A stretch of 42,122 nt of DNA from Hyphomicrobiaceae bacterium (GTDB taxonomy: Bacteria; Pseudomonadota; Alphaproteobacteria; Rhizobiales; Hyphomicrobiaceae): assembly GCA_008933705.1 (NCBI GenBank), contig WBUN01000043.1:1-42122 (forward strand), read 5' to 3'. Under the pieces are notes generated by a model. That model made no database searches. It was not told the origin of the DNA and saw only the letters and a list, made by a program, of their open reading frames with translations. Both the position numbers and the translations under genes were made by a program. How positions within the stretch are numbered: the stretch's first letter is position 1; each line of letters begins with the position of its first letter. Below, in pieces: positions 33,368 to 42,122 of this stretch.

Positions 33368-33988
33368 ATGCTGAAGCTGTTCTATGCACCGCACACGTGC
33401 TCCATGGCCTCCCACATCGCGCTGGAGGAGGCGGGTGCGGACTACGAGGCGGTGCGCGTCGATTTCCGCAGCAACGGCCAGCGTGCGCCAGAATATCTTG
33501 CCATCAATCCCAAGGGCCGCGTCCCGGCTCTCGTGACGGAGCGCGGCGTTCTGACCGAGACGCCGGCCATTCTGGCCTATATCGCGCAGAGCATTCCGCG
33601 GGCGCGGCTGGCACCGCTCGATGATCCGTTCGCCTTTGCCCGCGTGCAGGCCTTCAACAGCTACCTGTGCTCGACGGTGCATGTCGCCCACGCCCATCGC
33701 ATGCGCGGCCAGCGCTGGACGGACGATCCGGCGGCAATCGAAGCCTTGAAGCTCAAGGTGCCGCAGAACATGAGCGACTGCATGGATCTGATCGAGCGCG
33801 ATATGCTCGCCGGGCCGTGGGTGATGGGTGAGGCGTACACGATCTGCGATCCTTACCTCTTCACCATCTCGCAGTGGCTCAAGGGCGACGGCGTTGATGC
33901 CGCGCGCTTCCCGAAGGTCAACGACCACATGCACCGCATGGCCGAGCGGCCCGCTGTCAAGAAGGTGCTCGCAGTCGTGAAGAGCTGA
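33368..33988 (+). CDS. Glutathione S-transferase family protein
   Basis: 206 residues from the ATG at 33368, with GAAAGGA 8 bases upstream. The thioredoxin-like N-domain (MLKLFYAPHTCSMASHIALE) has Cys10-like placement as in bacterial beta-class GSTs, with NPKGRVPALVTERGVLTETPAI carrying the cis-Pro and the Glu/Thr glutathione contact. The helical C-domain follows to LDAARFPKVNDH-like sequence and KKVLAVV. It is a cytosolic enzyme of unknown electrophile. It follows thrS by 28 bases and may be read through from it. Confidence 0.93.
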   Translation: MLKLFYAPHTCSMASHIALEEAGADYEAVRVDFRSNGQRAPEYLAINPKGRVPALVTERGVLTETPAILAYIAQSIPRARLAPLDDPFAFARVQAFNSYLCSTVHVAHAHRMRGQRWTDDPAAIEALKLKVPQNMSDCMDLIERDMLAGPWVMGEAYTICDPYLFTISQWLKGDGVDAARFPKVNDHMHRMAERPAVKKVLAVVKS

Positions 33989-33997
33989 GCAGCAGGC

Positions 33998-34459
33998 TCA
34001 GCCGCGCCCGCGATAGGGCGGCACTCCCTGGTCGGGCAGCCACACGCCGTCGGGCAGCGTGCCGGTCTGCCAGAAGACGTCGATCGGCATGCCCCCGCGC
34101 GGATACCAGTAGCCGCCGATGCGCAGATAGTGCGGCGCCAGCAGTTGAACGAGGCGCTTGCCGATGGCGACCGTGCAGTCCTCGTGGAAGGCGCCGTGGT
34201 TGCGGAACGAGGCAAGGTAGAGCTTCAAGGACTTGGATTCGACCAGCCACGCATCGGGGACATAGTCGATGACAAGAAGGGCGAAGTCGGGCTGGCCGGT
34301 GACGGGGCAGAGCGCCGTGAACTCGGGCGCCGTGAAGCGGGCGACGTAATAGGCATCCGGGTGTGGGTTGGCGACCCGCTCGAGCCGCGCCTGGGCGGGG
34401 CTTTCGGGGATGCGCGATGCACCGCCGAGCACCGTGAGTGGTGGTGGCTTGCGGACCAT
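33998..34459 (-). CDS. queF: NADPH-dependent preQ0 reductase QueF
   Basis: 153 residues from the ATG at 34459 ([13 protein letters not shown]). QueF reduces the nitrile of preQ0 to preQ1. The nucleophile is the Cys of [20 protein letters not shown], and the acid is the Asp of [30 protein letters not shown] is the short-form QueF signature. It ends the minus-strand run queE-queD-queF, starting 10 bases after queD, so the three are almost certainly one operon. Confidence 0.97.
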   Translation of the reverse strand: MVRKPPPLTVLGGASRIPESPAQARLERVANPHPDAYYVARFTAPEFTALCPVTGQPDFALLVIDYVPDAWLVESKSLKLYLASFRNHGAFHEDCTVAIGKRLVQLLAPHYLRIGGYWYPRGGMPIDVFWQTGTLPDGVWLPDQGVPPYRGRG

Positions 34460-34469
34460 GTGCCGAGCC

Positions 34470-34853
34470 CTATTCCGCGGCCTGGCGGGCAACCGTCCCG
34501 GGCCCGCGATAGACGCAACCTTCCTGGCAGCTGTCGCGCGCGATCTCGATCTCGGCGAGGCCGGGCACGCGGTTCTGCAGCCGATTCCAGAGCCAGATGG
34601 AAATATGCTCGAGGGTCGGGGTGGCGAGACCGTCGATCTCGTTCAGCAGGCGGTGGTCGAGGGCATCGCGCGCCTCGGCCATGGCGGCGGTCAACGCGTC
34701 GAAATGCATGACGCACCCGGTCCTCGGATCGATCCGGCCTTCGATGGTGATCCGGGCCCGGAAGGAGTGGCCGTGCAGCCGCCCGTTGACCGAGCGTGTC
34801 TCGCTCGGCAGGAAGTGGGCGGCCTCGAAGCGGAAGTCCTTGTAGATGCGCAT
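34470..34853 (-). CDS. queD: 6-carboxy-tetrahydropterin synthase QueD
   Basis: 127 residues. QueD converts dihydroneopterin triphosphate to 6-carboxytetrahydropterin. The zinc histidines are His13 (RFEAAHFLP) and His27/His29 ([10 protein letters not shown]). The C-terminal [17 protein letters not shown] and the [13 protein letters not shown] region match QueD rather than PTPS of other pathways. The residue aligned with the catalytic Cys27 of the E. coli enzyme (KCGRLHGH) appears to be Asn23 (VNGRLHGH). Context in a que operon strongly supports the name, but the chemistry may rely on another residue. Confidence 0.93.
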   Translation of the reverse strand: MRIYKDFRFEAAHFLPSETRSVNGRLHGHSFRARITIEGRIDPRTGCVMHFDALTAAMAEARDALDHRLLNEIDGLATPTLEHISIWLWNRLQNRVPGLAEIEIARDSCQEGCVYRGPGTVARQAAE

Positions 34854-34900
34854 GGCCGCTGCTTAGGCCATTTCGCGTGCCGAATCCAGAGGTTGGCGCC

Positions 34901-35527
34901 TCAAGGAATGCCGATCAGCTTGTGCGACTGAATGGACAGGCGCCACTGGGGGTGGGCCTTGCAGTAGGCGACCGCCAGCGCCGTGTTGCGGTCGCGGTCC
35001 GGGCCGTCCATGGGCTGCAGGAAATGGTGGCGGAAGTCGAGCCCGGCGACGGCAGCCGGGTCGAGGCCTTCCTGGGGATAGACAAGCTTCAGCTCATGGC
35101 CGCTGCGCTGCTTGATCTCGGTCCCGACCTTGGGGCTCACGCAGATCCAGTCGATGGCCGGGAACACCGGCAGCGTTCCGTTTGTCTCGATGGCGATCTC
35201 GAAGCCGGCGCCGTGCAGGGCCGCGACGAGCGCCTCGTCGACCTGCAGCATGGGCTCGCCGCCGGTCAGCACGACGAGGCTCGGCCCGGCGGAACCGGCG
35301 GCGAGGCGGCAGGCGCGTGCCAGGTCCGCCGCCGTCTCGAAGCGTCCGCCGCTCGGACCACTGGTGCCGATGAAATCCGTATCGCAGAAGCGGCACGTCG
35401 CCGACGCCCGATCATCCTCTCGGCCGGACCAGAGGTTGCACCCGGCAAAGCGGCAGAAGACGGCGGCCCGGCCCGCGTTCGCGCCCTCGCCCTGCAGCGT
35501 GTAGAAGATTTCCTTGACGCTATACAT
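34901..35527 (-). CDS. queE: 7-carboxy-7-deazaguanine synthase QueE
   Basis: 208 residues from the ATG at 35527 (MYSVKEIFYTLQGEGANAGR). QueE is a radical SAM enzyme that contracts carboxytetrahydropterin to CDG. The cluster-binding cysteines lie in FCRFAGCNLWSGREDDR and the following CRFCDTDF, a long first spacing typical of the alphaproteobacterial QueE subtype. LVVLTGGEPMLQ is the GGE motif that contacts SAM, and AIETNGTLPV follows. It is the first gene of queE-queD-queF and is transcribed divergently from the transporter gene, 62 bases away. Confidence 0.96.
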   Translation of the reverse strand: MYSVKEIFYTLQGEGANAGRAAVFCRFAGCNLWSGREDDRASATCRFCDTDFIGTSGPSGGRFETAADLARACRLAAGSAGPSLVVLTGGEPMLQVDEALVAALHGAGFEIAIETNGTLPVFPAIDWICVSPKVGTEIKQRSGHELKLVYPQEGLDPAAVAGLDFRHHFLQPMDGPDRDRNTALAVAYCKAHPQWRLSIQSHKLIGIP

Positions 35528-35589
35528 GGGGGCATGGGGTAGGCTGGCCGGCGCCGTTGTCAAGGCGGGCCGAGCGGTTGGGGACATGC

Positions 35590-36336
35590 ATGCAGACGGG
35601 AATGCAGTCGACAGGGCAGGCGGCCGCGGCCCAGGCGCGGGGCCGGCAGTACCGCTACTTCGACTTCGTCATGGTCGCCTTCGTGGTCGTGCTGGTGTGC
35701 TCCAACCTCATCGGCCCGGCCAAAATCGCCACCGTCGATCTGCCGCTGTGGGGCCCCTACGTATTCGGCGCCGGCGTCATCTTCTTCCCCATCTCCTACA
35801 TCTTCGGCGACATCCTGACCGAGGTGTACGGCTACGCCCGCGCCCGCAAGGTCATCTGGGCCGGGTTCGGCGCGCTCATTTTTGCGTCCGTGATGGCCGC
35901 CGTCGTTGTGGCGCTGCCGCCGGCGCCGTTCTGGAAGCATCAGGCGGCCTACGAGGTGGCTTTCGGCAACGCCTGGCGCATCGTCGCCGCGTCGATGATC
36001 GCCTACTTCTTCGGCGAGTTCGTCAACTCGTTCGTGCTGGCCAAGATGAAGATCTGGACCGCCGGACGGGCGCTGTGGACGCGCACCATCGGCTCGACCA
36101 TCTTCGGGGAGGCGGTCGACAGCGCCATCTTCTACCCGCTCGCCTTCTACAACACGGGCATCATCCCCAACGAAGCCCTGCCGACCGTGATGTTCGCTCA
36201 GTTCATCGCCAAGACGGTGGTGGAGGTCGCCTTCACGCCGGTGACATACGCCATCGTCGGCTTCCTCAAGCGCGCGGAGCACGAGGACTATTATGACCGC
36301 GACACCGACTTCAACCCGTTCAAGATCGAGGCGTAA
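35590..36336 (+). CDS. yhhQ: Queuosine-precursor transporter, YhhQ type
   Basis: 248 residues from the ATG at 35590, with GGGG shortly upstream; in-frame ATG at 35602 is also possible. About six membrane segments. FDFVMVAFVVVLVCSNLIGP, IFFPISYIFGDILTEVYGYA and STIFGEAVDSAIFYPLAFY are the family motifs. YhhQ/QPTR proteins import preQ0, preQ1 or queuine. Its place across from queE is the expected context. Having both de novo genes and an importer is common but suggests salvage as well as synthesis. Confidence 0.93.
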   Translation: MQTGMQSTGQAAAAQARGRQYRYFDFVMVAFVVVLVCSNLIGPAKIATVDLPLWGPYVFGAGVIFFPISYIFGDILTEVYGYARARKVIWAGFGALIFASVMAAVVVALPPAPFWKHQAAYEVAFGNAWRIVAASMIAYFFGEFVNSFVLAKMKIWTAGRALWTRTIGSTIFGEAVDSAIFYPLAFYNTGIIPNEALPTVMFAQFIAKTVVEVAFTPVTYAIVGFLKRAEHEDYYDRDTDFNPFKIEA

Positions 36337-36355
36337 GTAGGACCGGGAAGGCGGG

Positions 36356-36378
36356 CCTCCCCCCAACAGAATGGGGGC
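36356..36378 (+). terminator. Weak hairpin after yhhQ
   Basis: A run of six C (36359-36364) pairs with GGGGG (36373-36377) around a short loop, about 20 bases past the yhhQ stop and followed by CTT. The stem is short, so a terminator is only possible. Confidence 0.35.
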
Positions 36379-36527
36379 TTGCGATCATGCGCGGGCGGAT
36401 CAACCCGCGTTGCAATTCGCCGGCGTTGGGAATACTTTTGCCGTCGGGGGACGCAGGTCACAAAATCTCCTTTGTTCAGACTTTGGGTCTAACTCGTGCG
36501 GGTGTTAGGGCACGCGATCTTTCGGGC

Positions 36528-37433
36528 ATGCGCAACACCATTACTGTGATGAATGCGAAGGGTGGGGTAGGGAAGTCCACCCTCGTTCTGACGCTTGCGG
36601 AAACGCTCTCGGCCGATCACGGCAAGAGGGTGCTCGTCATCGACTCCGATGCGCATGCGAGCGTCAGCAACATGCTGGTCGCACCCGGCTGGGTCGAGGC
36701 CATCCAGGGGCAGGGGCGCACGGTGGTCGACTATCTGATCGCTGTCGTGCTCAAGGCTGCGCCGGCGAGTTGGGGCACGTTCCTCGCCAAGAGCGTCTCC
36801 GATGTCGACGATGCACGCACCATCGATCTCCTGCTGGGCGGCGGGCATTTGACCCTGTTCGAGCGCGAGGTCTCCAGGGGCGGGCACGAAGTCCGCCTGC
36901 GCCACACCATTCGCACCTTCCTCGCCGAGGTACGCAAAGCGTACGATTTCGTCCTGATCGACAGCGCCCCCGGGCTCTCCGTTCTGACCGAGTGCTGGCT
37001 GCGGGAGGCGGATTTCTACATCGCGCCGACCAAACCCGACTACATCTCGACGCACGGCCTGCAATTCCTGCGGCAGTTCCGGCAGCGCGATGCCGACATG
37101 GGCTTCGCCGAGCCCCTGGGCGTCGTCATCAACATGAAGGATCGCGACTCCACCGAGGACGAGCGGTTCGACCGCTGGCTGAGGCTGAGCGCCGGCAACC
37201 GCTGCTTTGGGCAGGCCATTCCGCGCAGCTACGCGCTTCAGACGGCCGCTCACTATTCCCCTAGGGCGCGCTCCTACTGGGCGAAGTATCCCGGCCAGAC
37301 CGGCCAGACGCTCCGTCTCCTGACCGCCGAGGTGATCGAGCGCGTTGCGCGCTCGCAGGCGCCGACGACGTCGGCCGATGTGGAGAAGAAGGGCGTGCAG
37401 GCCTTTGTCCGCATCGACAAGGCAGGCGGGTAG
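36528..37433 (+). CDS. Orphan ParA family ATPase
   Basis: 301 residues from the ATG at 36528 (MRNTITVMNAKGGVGKSTLV); an in-frame ATG at 36387 would add 47 unconserved residues. The deviant Walker A motif NAKGGVGKSTL, the Walker A'-like LVIDSDAHASVSNML and the Walker B region YDFVLIDSAPGLSVLTECWL are all present. DSDAHAS has the shape of the ParA dimer interface. No parB or parS-like gene is beside it, so it is not the chromosomal ParAB pair. Solitary ParA/MipZ-like ATPases position cargo such as chemoreceptors or cell-pole proteins; the cargo here is unknown. The preceding 150 bases are AT-richer and hold the likely promoter. Confidence 0.9.
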   Translation: MRNTITVMNAKGGVGKSTLVLTLAETLSADHGKRVLVIDSDAHASVSNMLVAPGWVEAIQGQGRTVVDYLIAVVLKAAPASWGTFLAKSVSDVDDARTIDLLLGGGHLTLFEREVSRGGHEVRLRHTIRTFLAEVRKAYDFVLIDSAPGLSVLTECWLREADFYIAPTKPDYISTHGLQFLRQFRQRDADMGFAEPLGVVINMKDRDSTEDERFDRWLRLSAGNRCFGQAIPRSYALQTAAHYSPRARSYWAKYPGQTGQTLRLLTAEVIERVARSQAPTTSADVEKKGVQAFVRIDKAGG

Positions 37434-37445
37434 ATTCTCTGCGGC

Positions 37446-37694
37446 TCAGTACGTGAGAGCCGCCTTGATCGCGGCCAGCTCCGACTGCGCGTCCGGGTAG
37501 GCCTCATAGGATTGGCCGCAGCGCCGATACCAGTAGCGGCTGTTGGCCACGTCGCCCTCGATCCTGTGCAGCACCGCGTGGATCCAGCATGCGGTCGGGT
37601 CGGCCTCGGCGCGTTGCACGATGGCATGCGCGCCGTCCCAGTCGCCGGCGATGGCGGCCTCGACGGCCTGGGTCAGCTCTTCTCGGCTTGCCAT
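37446..37694 (-). CDS. Small conserved helical protein next to queC
   Basis: 82 residues. [20 protein letters not shown], then [20 protein letters not shown], then [17 protein letters not shown], reads as two or three TPR/Sel1-like helical pairs. I recall short proteins of this type across many proteobacteria, unnamed. It overlaps the end of queC by 22 bases in another frame, so the two are probably cotranscribed and translationally coupled. Cytosolic; no function assigned. Confidence 0.8.
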   Translation of the reverse strand: MASREELTQAVEAAIAGDWDGAHAIVQRAEADPTACWIHAVLHRIEGDVANSRYWYRRCGQSYEAYPDAQSELAAIKAALTY

Positions 37695-38377
37695 TTCTCC
37701 CAACCCTTTGCGCGCAGATCGCAGGCCGGGCAGGTGCCGCAGCCATAGCCCCACGGGTGGCGCGTCGTACGATCCGCCAGATAGCAGGTGTGCGAATGCT
37801 CGATGATGAGATCGACGAGAGGGGCACCGCCCAGGCGCTCCGCCATCGCCCACGTGCCCGCCTTGTCGATCCACATCAGCGGCGTCTCGATGGCGTAGGG
37901 TGCGTCCATGCCGAGCGAGATGGCCTCCGCCAGCGTCTGCAGCGTGGCGTTGCGGCAATCGGGGTAGCCCGAGAAATCCGTCTCGCACATGCCGCCGACC
38001 AGCGTGCGTATGCCGCGGCGATAGCCGAGCGCCGCCGCATACGTCAGGAACAGCAGGTTGCGTCCGGGCACGAACGTGTTGGGCAGGCCCGACGCCGACA
38101 TCTGGAACTGCGCCTCGCGCGTGAGCGCCGTCTCGCTGATGGCCCCAAGCGTGGGGAGATCGAGCACGTGATCGACGCCCAGCCCGGCGGCCCAGGCAGG
38201 AGACATGGCCGCCAGAGCGCTGCGGATCACCGGCCGCTGCAGCAGCTCGATTTCGTGGCGCTGCCCGTAGGCGAAGCCGACCGTCTCCACCCGCCGGTAG
38301 CGCTCCAGCGCCCAGGCCAGGCAGACGGTGGAGTCCTGCCCGCCCGAGAAGAGCACCAACGCGGAACCTTCGTTCAT
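37673..38377 (-). CDS. queC: 7-cyano-7-deazaguanine synthase QueC
   Basis: 234 residues. QueC converts CDG to preQ0 using ATP and ammonia. The PP-loop is [20 protein letters not shown] near the N-terminus. The zinc site is formed by Cys residues in [11 protein letters not shown] and [38 protein letters not shown] is the family signature. It is separated from queE-queD-queF by yhhQ and the ParA gene. Confidence 0.97.
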   Translation of the reverse strand: MNEGSALVLFSGGQDSTVCLAWALERYRRVETVGFAYGQRHEIELLQRPVIRSALAAMSPAWAAGLGVDHVLDLPTLGAISETALTREAQFQMSASGLPNTFVPGRNLLFLTYAAALGYRRGIRTLVGGMCETDFSGYPDCRNATLQTLAEAISLGMDAPYAIETPLMWIDKAGTWAMAERLGGAPLVDLIIEHSHTCYLADRTTRHPWGYGCGTCPACDLRAKGWEKWQAEKS

Positions 38378-38516
38378 GGGTCGTCTTCATCTACAACTTT
38401 CGCCGGGGCGCGATCTGACGCTTTGCCCCCTCGGGGGGCGCGGGCTAGAACCCTGCCGCGAGCGCGCCGCGCCGAGCTTGCCTTGCCATGCACGGGCTGC
38501 CGGCCGCAACGAATAG

Positions 38517-39815
<1,299 letters not shown>

Positions 39816-39843
39816 CGCAGGAAGGGCCTTTTCCGAACAGCGT

Positions 39844-39859
39844 TTAACGCCGCCTTAAC
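39844..39859. promoter_or_regulatory. Full CtrA-type box upstream of ftsB
   Basis: TTAA (39844-39847), a 7-base spacer CGCCGCC, then TTAAC (39855-39859) matches the CtrA consensus TTAA-N7-TTAAC exactly. It lies 67 bases before the ftsB start, in the promoter region, and within an otherwise GC-rich stretch where such AT motifs are unlikely by chance. It suggests cell-cycle control of ftsB. Confidence 0.55.
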
Positions 39860-39925
39860 CGGTTTGGCCCTAGAAATCCCGCGTGTCCAGGTAGGACGCT
39901 CACCCAAGGTTTCGCGTCACACCCC

Positions 39926-40228
39926 ATGTACGAATGGCGCAATGGCCGGTCCCGGCAGATCCTGGTGTCGCTTTTCTGTATTTTCGCGCTGGCCTACTTC
40001 GCCTTTCACGCACTCAATGGTCGTCGCGGCTTCGAGGCGCGCAACAGACTGATCGAACGCTCCCGTTCACTGGAGCCGGAGATCAGGCGCCTTGAGGCCG
40101 CACGTGCCCGCCTGGAGCGGGACGTGCGCCTGCTCAACGCCCGTGATCCCGATATCATCGAGGAGCTGGCCATGGGGCTGCTCGGCTTCGCGCGCCCGGC
40201 CGATCGGGTGCTGGTGCCTTCGCGCTGA
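39926..40228 (+). CDS. ftsB: Septum formation initiator FtsB/DivIC family
   Basis: 100 residues. MYEWRNGRSRQILVSLFCIF leads into one membrane segment (about residues 12-30), then a periplasmic coiled coil (RNRLIERSRSLEPEIRRLEA onward) and the family motif DPDIIEELAMGLLGFARPAD. FtsB forms the FtsQLB complex that couples division to septal wall synthesis. Position between eno and pdhA is the usual alphaproteobacterial locus for this gene. Confidence 0.92.
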   Translation: MYEWRNGRSRQILVSLFCIFALAYFAFHALNGRRGFEARNRLIERSRSLEPEIRRLEAARARLERDVRLLNARDPDIIEELAMGLLGFARPADRVLVPSR

Positions 40229-40270
40229 TGGTGCGCTTTCGCAGGTGCGAGGCCGTTAGCTTTCGCACCA
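40229..40270 (+). promoter_or_regulatory. Inverted repeats between ftsB and pdhA
   Basis: GGTGCGA (40244-40250) pairs with TCGCACC (40263-40269), and TGGTGCG (40229-40235, directly after the ftsB stop) can compete for the same right arm (CGCACCA, 40264-40270). The three related arms could form alternative hairpins, either a terminator for ftsB or a regulatory site ahead of pdhA. No T tract follows closely. Confidence 0.35.
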
Positions 40271-40362
40271 ACTGGCGCCCCGGCTTTGCTGGCCATGCGG
40301 GGTCATTTCTTGTACGCTTTTTCTCCTTCCCGCCCTGCATCACCTGAGGTTCCATTCCCCGC

Positions 40363-41361
40363 ATGTCCTATCCGAACGGCCAGCAGTCTGTTCCGGCATT
40401 CACGCGCGATGAAGAGCTGCACGCCTACCGCGAAATGCTGCTCATCCGCCGCTTCGAGGAGAAGGCGGGCCAGCTCTACGGCATGGGTCTGATCGGCGGC
40501 TTCTGCCACCTCTACATCGGCCAGGAGGCCGTGGTCGTCGGCATGCAGATGGCGATCGAGGAGGGCGATCAGGTCATCACCACCTACCGCGACCACGGCC
40601 ACATGCTGGCGGCCGGCATGGACGCGAAGGGGGTGATGGCCGAGCTTACCGGGCGGCGCGGCGGCTACTCGCGCGGCAAGGGCGGCTCGATGCACATGTT
40701 CTCCAAGGAGAGGAACTTCTACGGCGGCCACGGCATCGTCGGCGCCAACGTGCCGCTCGGCGCCGGCATCGCCTTTGCCAACCGCTATCGCGGCAACGGC
40801 CGCGTATGCCTGACGTACTTCGGCGACGGCGCGGCGAACCAGGGCCAGGTCTATGAGACCTTCAACATGGCCAAGCTGTGGAAGCTGCCCGTCATCTTCA
40901 TCATCGAGAACAACAAGTATGCGATGGGTACCTCCATCGATCGCGCCGCGGCGACGACCGACTTCTCCCACCGCGGTGCGAGCTTCGCCATCCCGGGCGA
41001 GCAGGTCGACGGCATGGATGTGCGCGCCGTGAAGGCGGTCGGCACCCGTGTCGCTGGCTGGGTGCGCGAGGGCAATGGTCCCTACATCCTGGAGATGCTC
41101 ACCTATCGCTATCGCGGGCATTCCATGTCGGACCCGGCCAAGTATCGCACGCGCGAGGAAGTACAGAAGATGCGCGAGGAGCACGATCCCATCGAGCAGG
41201 TGCGCCGCCGGCTGCTCGAGGGCAAGCTCGTCAGCGAAGACGACATGAAGGGCATCGACGCGGAGATCCGCGGCATCGTCAACGGCGCAGCGGAGTTCGC
41301 GCAGGCAGATCCCGAGCCGGAGCCGAGCGAGCTGTGGACCGACGTAATGGTGGAGGCTTAG
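40363..41361 (+). CDS. pdhA: Pyruvate dehydrogenase E1 component, alpha subunit
   Basis: 332 residues. With the beta subunit it decarboxylates pyruvate with thiamine diphosphate and reductively acetylates the lipoyl arm. YREMLLIRRFEEKAGQLYGM and GFCHLYIGQEAVVVGM are the family N-terminal motifs. The ThDP/Mg motif runs from YFGDGAANQGQVYETFNMA to VIFIIENNKYAMGTS (GDG...NN). YRYRGHSMSDPAKYRTREE is the phosphorylation-loop region. The heterotetrameric E1 type with separate alpha and beta chains is normal for alphaproteobacteria. Confidence 0.97.
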   Translation: MSYPNGQQSVPAFTRDEELHAYREMLLIRRFEEKAGQLYGMGLIGGFCHLYIGQEAVVVGMQMAIEEGDQVITTYRDHGHMLAAGMDAKGVMAELTGRRGGYSRGKGGSMHMFSKERNFYGGHGIVGANVPLGAGIAFANRYRGNGRVCLTYFGDGAANQGQVYETFNMAKLWKLPVIFIIENNKYAMGTSIDRAAATTDFSHRGASFAIPGEQVDGMDVRAVKAVGTRVAGWVREGNGPYILEMLTYRYRGHSMSDPAKYRTREEVQKMREEHDPIEQVRRRLLEGKLVSEDDMKGIDAEIRGIVNGAAEFAQADPEPEPSELWTDVMVEA

Positions 41362-41370
41362 GGCAACTGC

Positions 41371-41757
41371 ATGATGCAGGCGGCATTCCACTCCAATCTC
41401 GACAAGGAGTTCGGATTGATCACCGAGTTTTGGTCGCCGCGCGTGGTGGCGGTTGCCAACGGCCAATACGTGAAGGTTGCGAAGGCAAGAGGCGAGTTTG
41501 CCTGGCATTCACACGCCGATGAGGACGAGTTCTTTCTCGTGCGCAAGGGAACCTTCCGCGTCCGCTATCGAGATCGACCCGACGTCGTTTTGCACGAGGG
41601 TGATTTCCATGTTGTCCCCAAGGGTGTCGAACATAGTCCGATAGCGCCCGAGGAAGCCTGGATCGTGCTCGTGGAGCCTGCTGCCACGAAACACACCGGA
41701 GACACGGTCACCGACTTGACCAAATCAATAGAGTCGCAAATTGCGCATCTGCGCTGA
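41371..41757 (+). CDS. Small cupin protein inside the pdh operon
   Basis: 128 residues; ATGs at 41371 and 41374 are both possible and neither has a strong site, as expected for a gene 9 bases behind pdhA. Cupin motif 1 ([16 protein letters not shown]) gives His46, His48 and Glu53, and motif 2 ([15 protein letters not shown]) gives His88, so a metal site is complete. Single-domain cupins of this type bind small molecules or act as isomerases or oxygenases; the substrate is unknown. The gene separates pdhA from pdhB, where most relatives have the two adjacent. Confidence 0.88.
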   Translation: MMQAAFHSNLDKEFGLITEFWSPRVVAVANGQYVKVAKARGEFAWHSHADEDEFFLVRKGTFRVRYRDRPDVVLHEGDFHVVPKGVEHSPIAPEEAWIVLVEPAATKHTGDTVTDLTKSIESQIAHLR

Positions 41758-41801
41758 CAGGGCGGCCCACAGGCAGAAACACCAAGGACCAGACCAAAGC
41801 G

Positions 41802-42122
41802 ATGCCGACCGAGATCCTGATGCCAGCGCTCTCCCCGACCATGGAAGAGGGCAAACTTGCCAAGTGGCTGATCAGCGAGGGCCAGGCCATCAAGCCGGGC
41901 GACATCATCGCCGAGATTGAGACCGACAAGGCCACCATGGAGGTGGAAGCGGTCGACGAGGGCAAGGTGTCGAAATTGCTGGTGCCGGCGGGCACCGAAG
42001 GTGTGAAGGTCAACACGCCGATCGCGGTGCTGGATGGCGGCGGGGACATGCCAGCCGCCAAGGGCGCTGCGCATTCCCCTCCCCATCATGCCGAAGGCGT
42101 GTCTTCGACACGACGTGGGGAG
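41802..42122 (+). CDS. pdhB: Pyruvate dehydrogenase E1 beta subunit with N-terminal lipoyl domain, 3' end outside the window
   Basis: 107 codons are visible from the ATG at 41802 to the window edge with no stop. [20 protein letters not shown] starts a biotinyl/lipoyl domain, with the lipoylated Lys in [17 protein letters not shown] and the end at NTPIAVLDG; a Gly/Ala/His-rich linker follows. In alphaproteobacteria both E1-beta and E2 of this complex carry such a domain. The position directly after pdhA favours E1-beta (pdhB), but E2 (pdhC) cannot be excluded from the visible part. Confidence 0.85.
   Translation, partial: MPTEILMPALSPTMEEGKLAKWLISEGQAIKPGDIIAEIETDKATMEVEAVDEGKVSKLLVPAGTEGVKVNTPIAVLDGGGDMPAAKGAAHSPPHHAEGVSSTRRGE

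Noticed and set aside
35528-35589. preQ1 riboswitch between queE and yhhQ
   Set aside because: The divergent region is only 62 bases and shows no preQ1 aptamer pattern (short hairpin plus A-rich tail).

Overview
The window is high-GC DNA (roughly two thirds G+C by eye) and looks like chromosome of an alphaproteobacterium, most likely Hyphomicrobiales. The markers are a DUF1476/F1-ATPase zeta-type gene beside purC-purS-purQ, a DUF3126-type gene, paired Omp31-like beta-barrels with LKDAP N-termini, a bacterial transglutaminase-like peptidase, PAS_5 and double-PilZ proteins, the eno-ftsB-pdhA-pdhB order, and a lipoyl domain at the N-terminus of the last pdh gene. A family-level assignment would be a guess. 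I see no rRNA, tRNA, CRISPR, phage or transposase gene.

Layout. 1-2.4 kb: two membrane-protein genes of unknown function, the first cut by the window edge. 2.4-5.3 kb: two small exported proteins and two tandem outer-membrane beta-barrel genes. 5.8-10.4 kb: a PhzF-like isomerase, a small exported protein with a repeated NPQPEPP motif, leuA behind a leucine-codon-rich leader peptide, and a methyltransferase. 10.4-11.5 kb: a gene-free block of interspersed and tandem repeats. 11.5-15.3 kb, minus strand: purC-purS-(unknown exported protein)-purQ-MFS transporter. 15.6-19.8 kb: zeta-type ATPase inhibitor, a glycosidase-like exported protein, cysE-DUF3126-gamma carbonic anhydrase, and a transglutaminase-like peptidase. 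19.9-26.4 kb: PilZ and PAS_5 proteins, rhomboid protease, CBS protein, patatin phospholipase, hisI, folE, a NifU/IscU-like scaffold and yidD.

26.4-31.0 kb, minus strand: two tandem copies of a two-gene cassette. Each copy is a TAXI-type periplasmic solute-binding protein followed by an exported protein with a novel conserved domain plus Sel1-like repeats. No TRAP permease gene is present. This is the best candidate in the window for an undescribed system. 31.3-34.0 kb: thrS and a glutathione transferase. 34.0-38.4 kb: preQ0/queuosine genes queF, queD and queE, a divergent YhhQ-type queuosine-precursor transporter, an orphan ParA, a small conserved protein and queC. With folE at 25 kb, the window holds every step from GTP to preQ1 (FolE, QueD, QueE, QueC, QueF) plus a salvage transporter. 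38.5-42.1 kb: eno, ftsB (with a CtrA-type box upstream), pdhA, a cupin gene, and the 5' end of pdhB.

Most genes are chromosomal housekeeping functions. The accessory-looking parts are the repeat block at 10.4-11.4 kb, the unknown gene inside the pur operon, the cupin inside the pdh operon, and the duplicated TAXI/Sel1 cassette.
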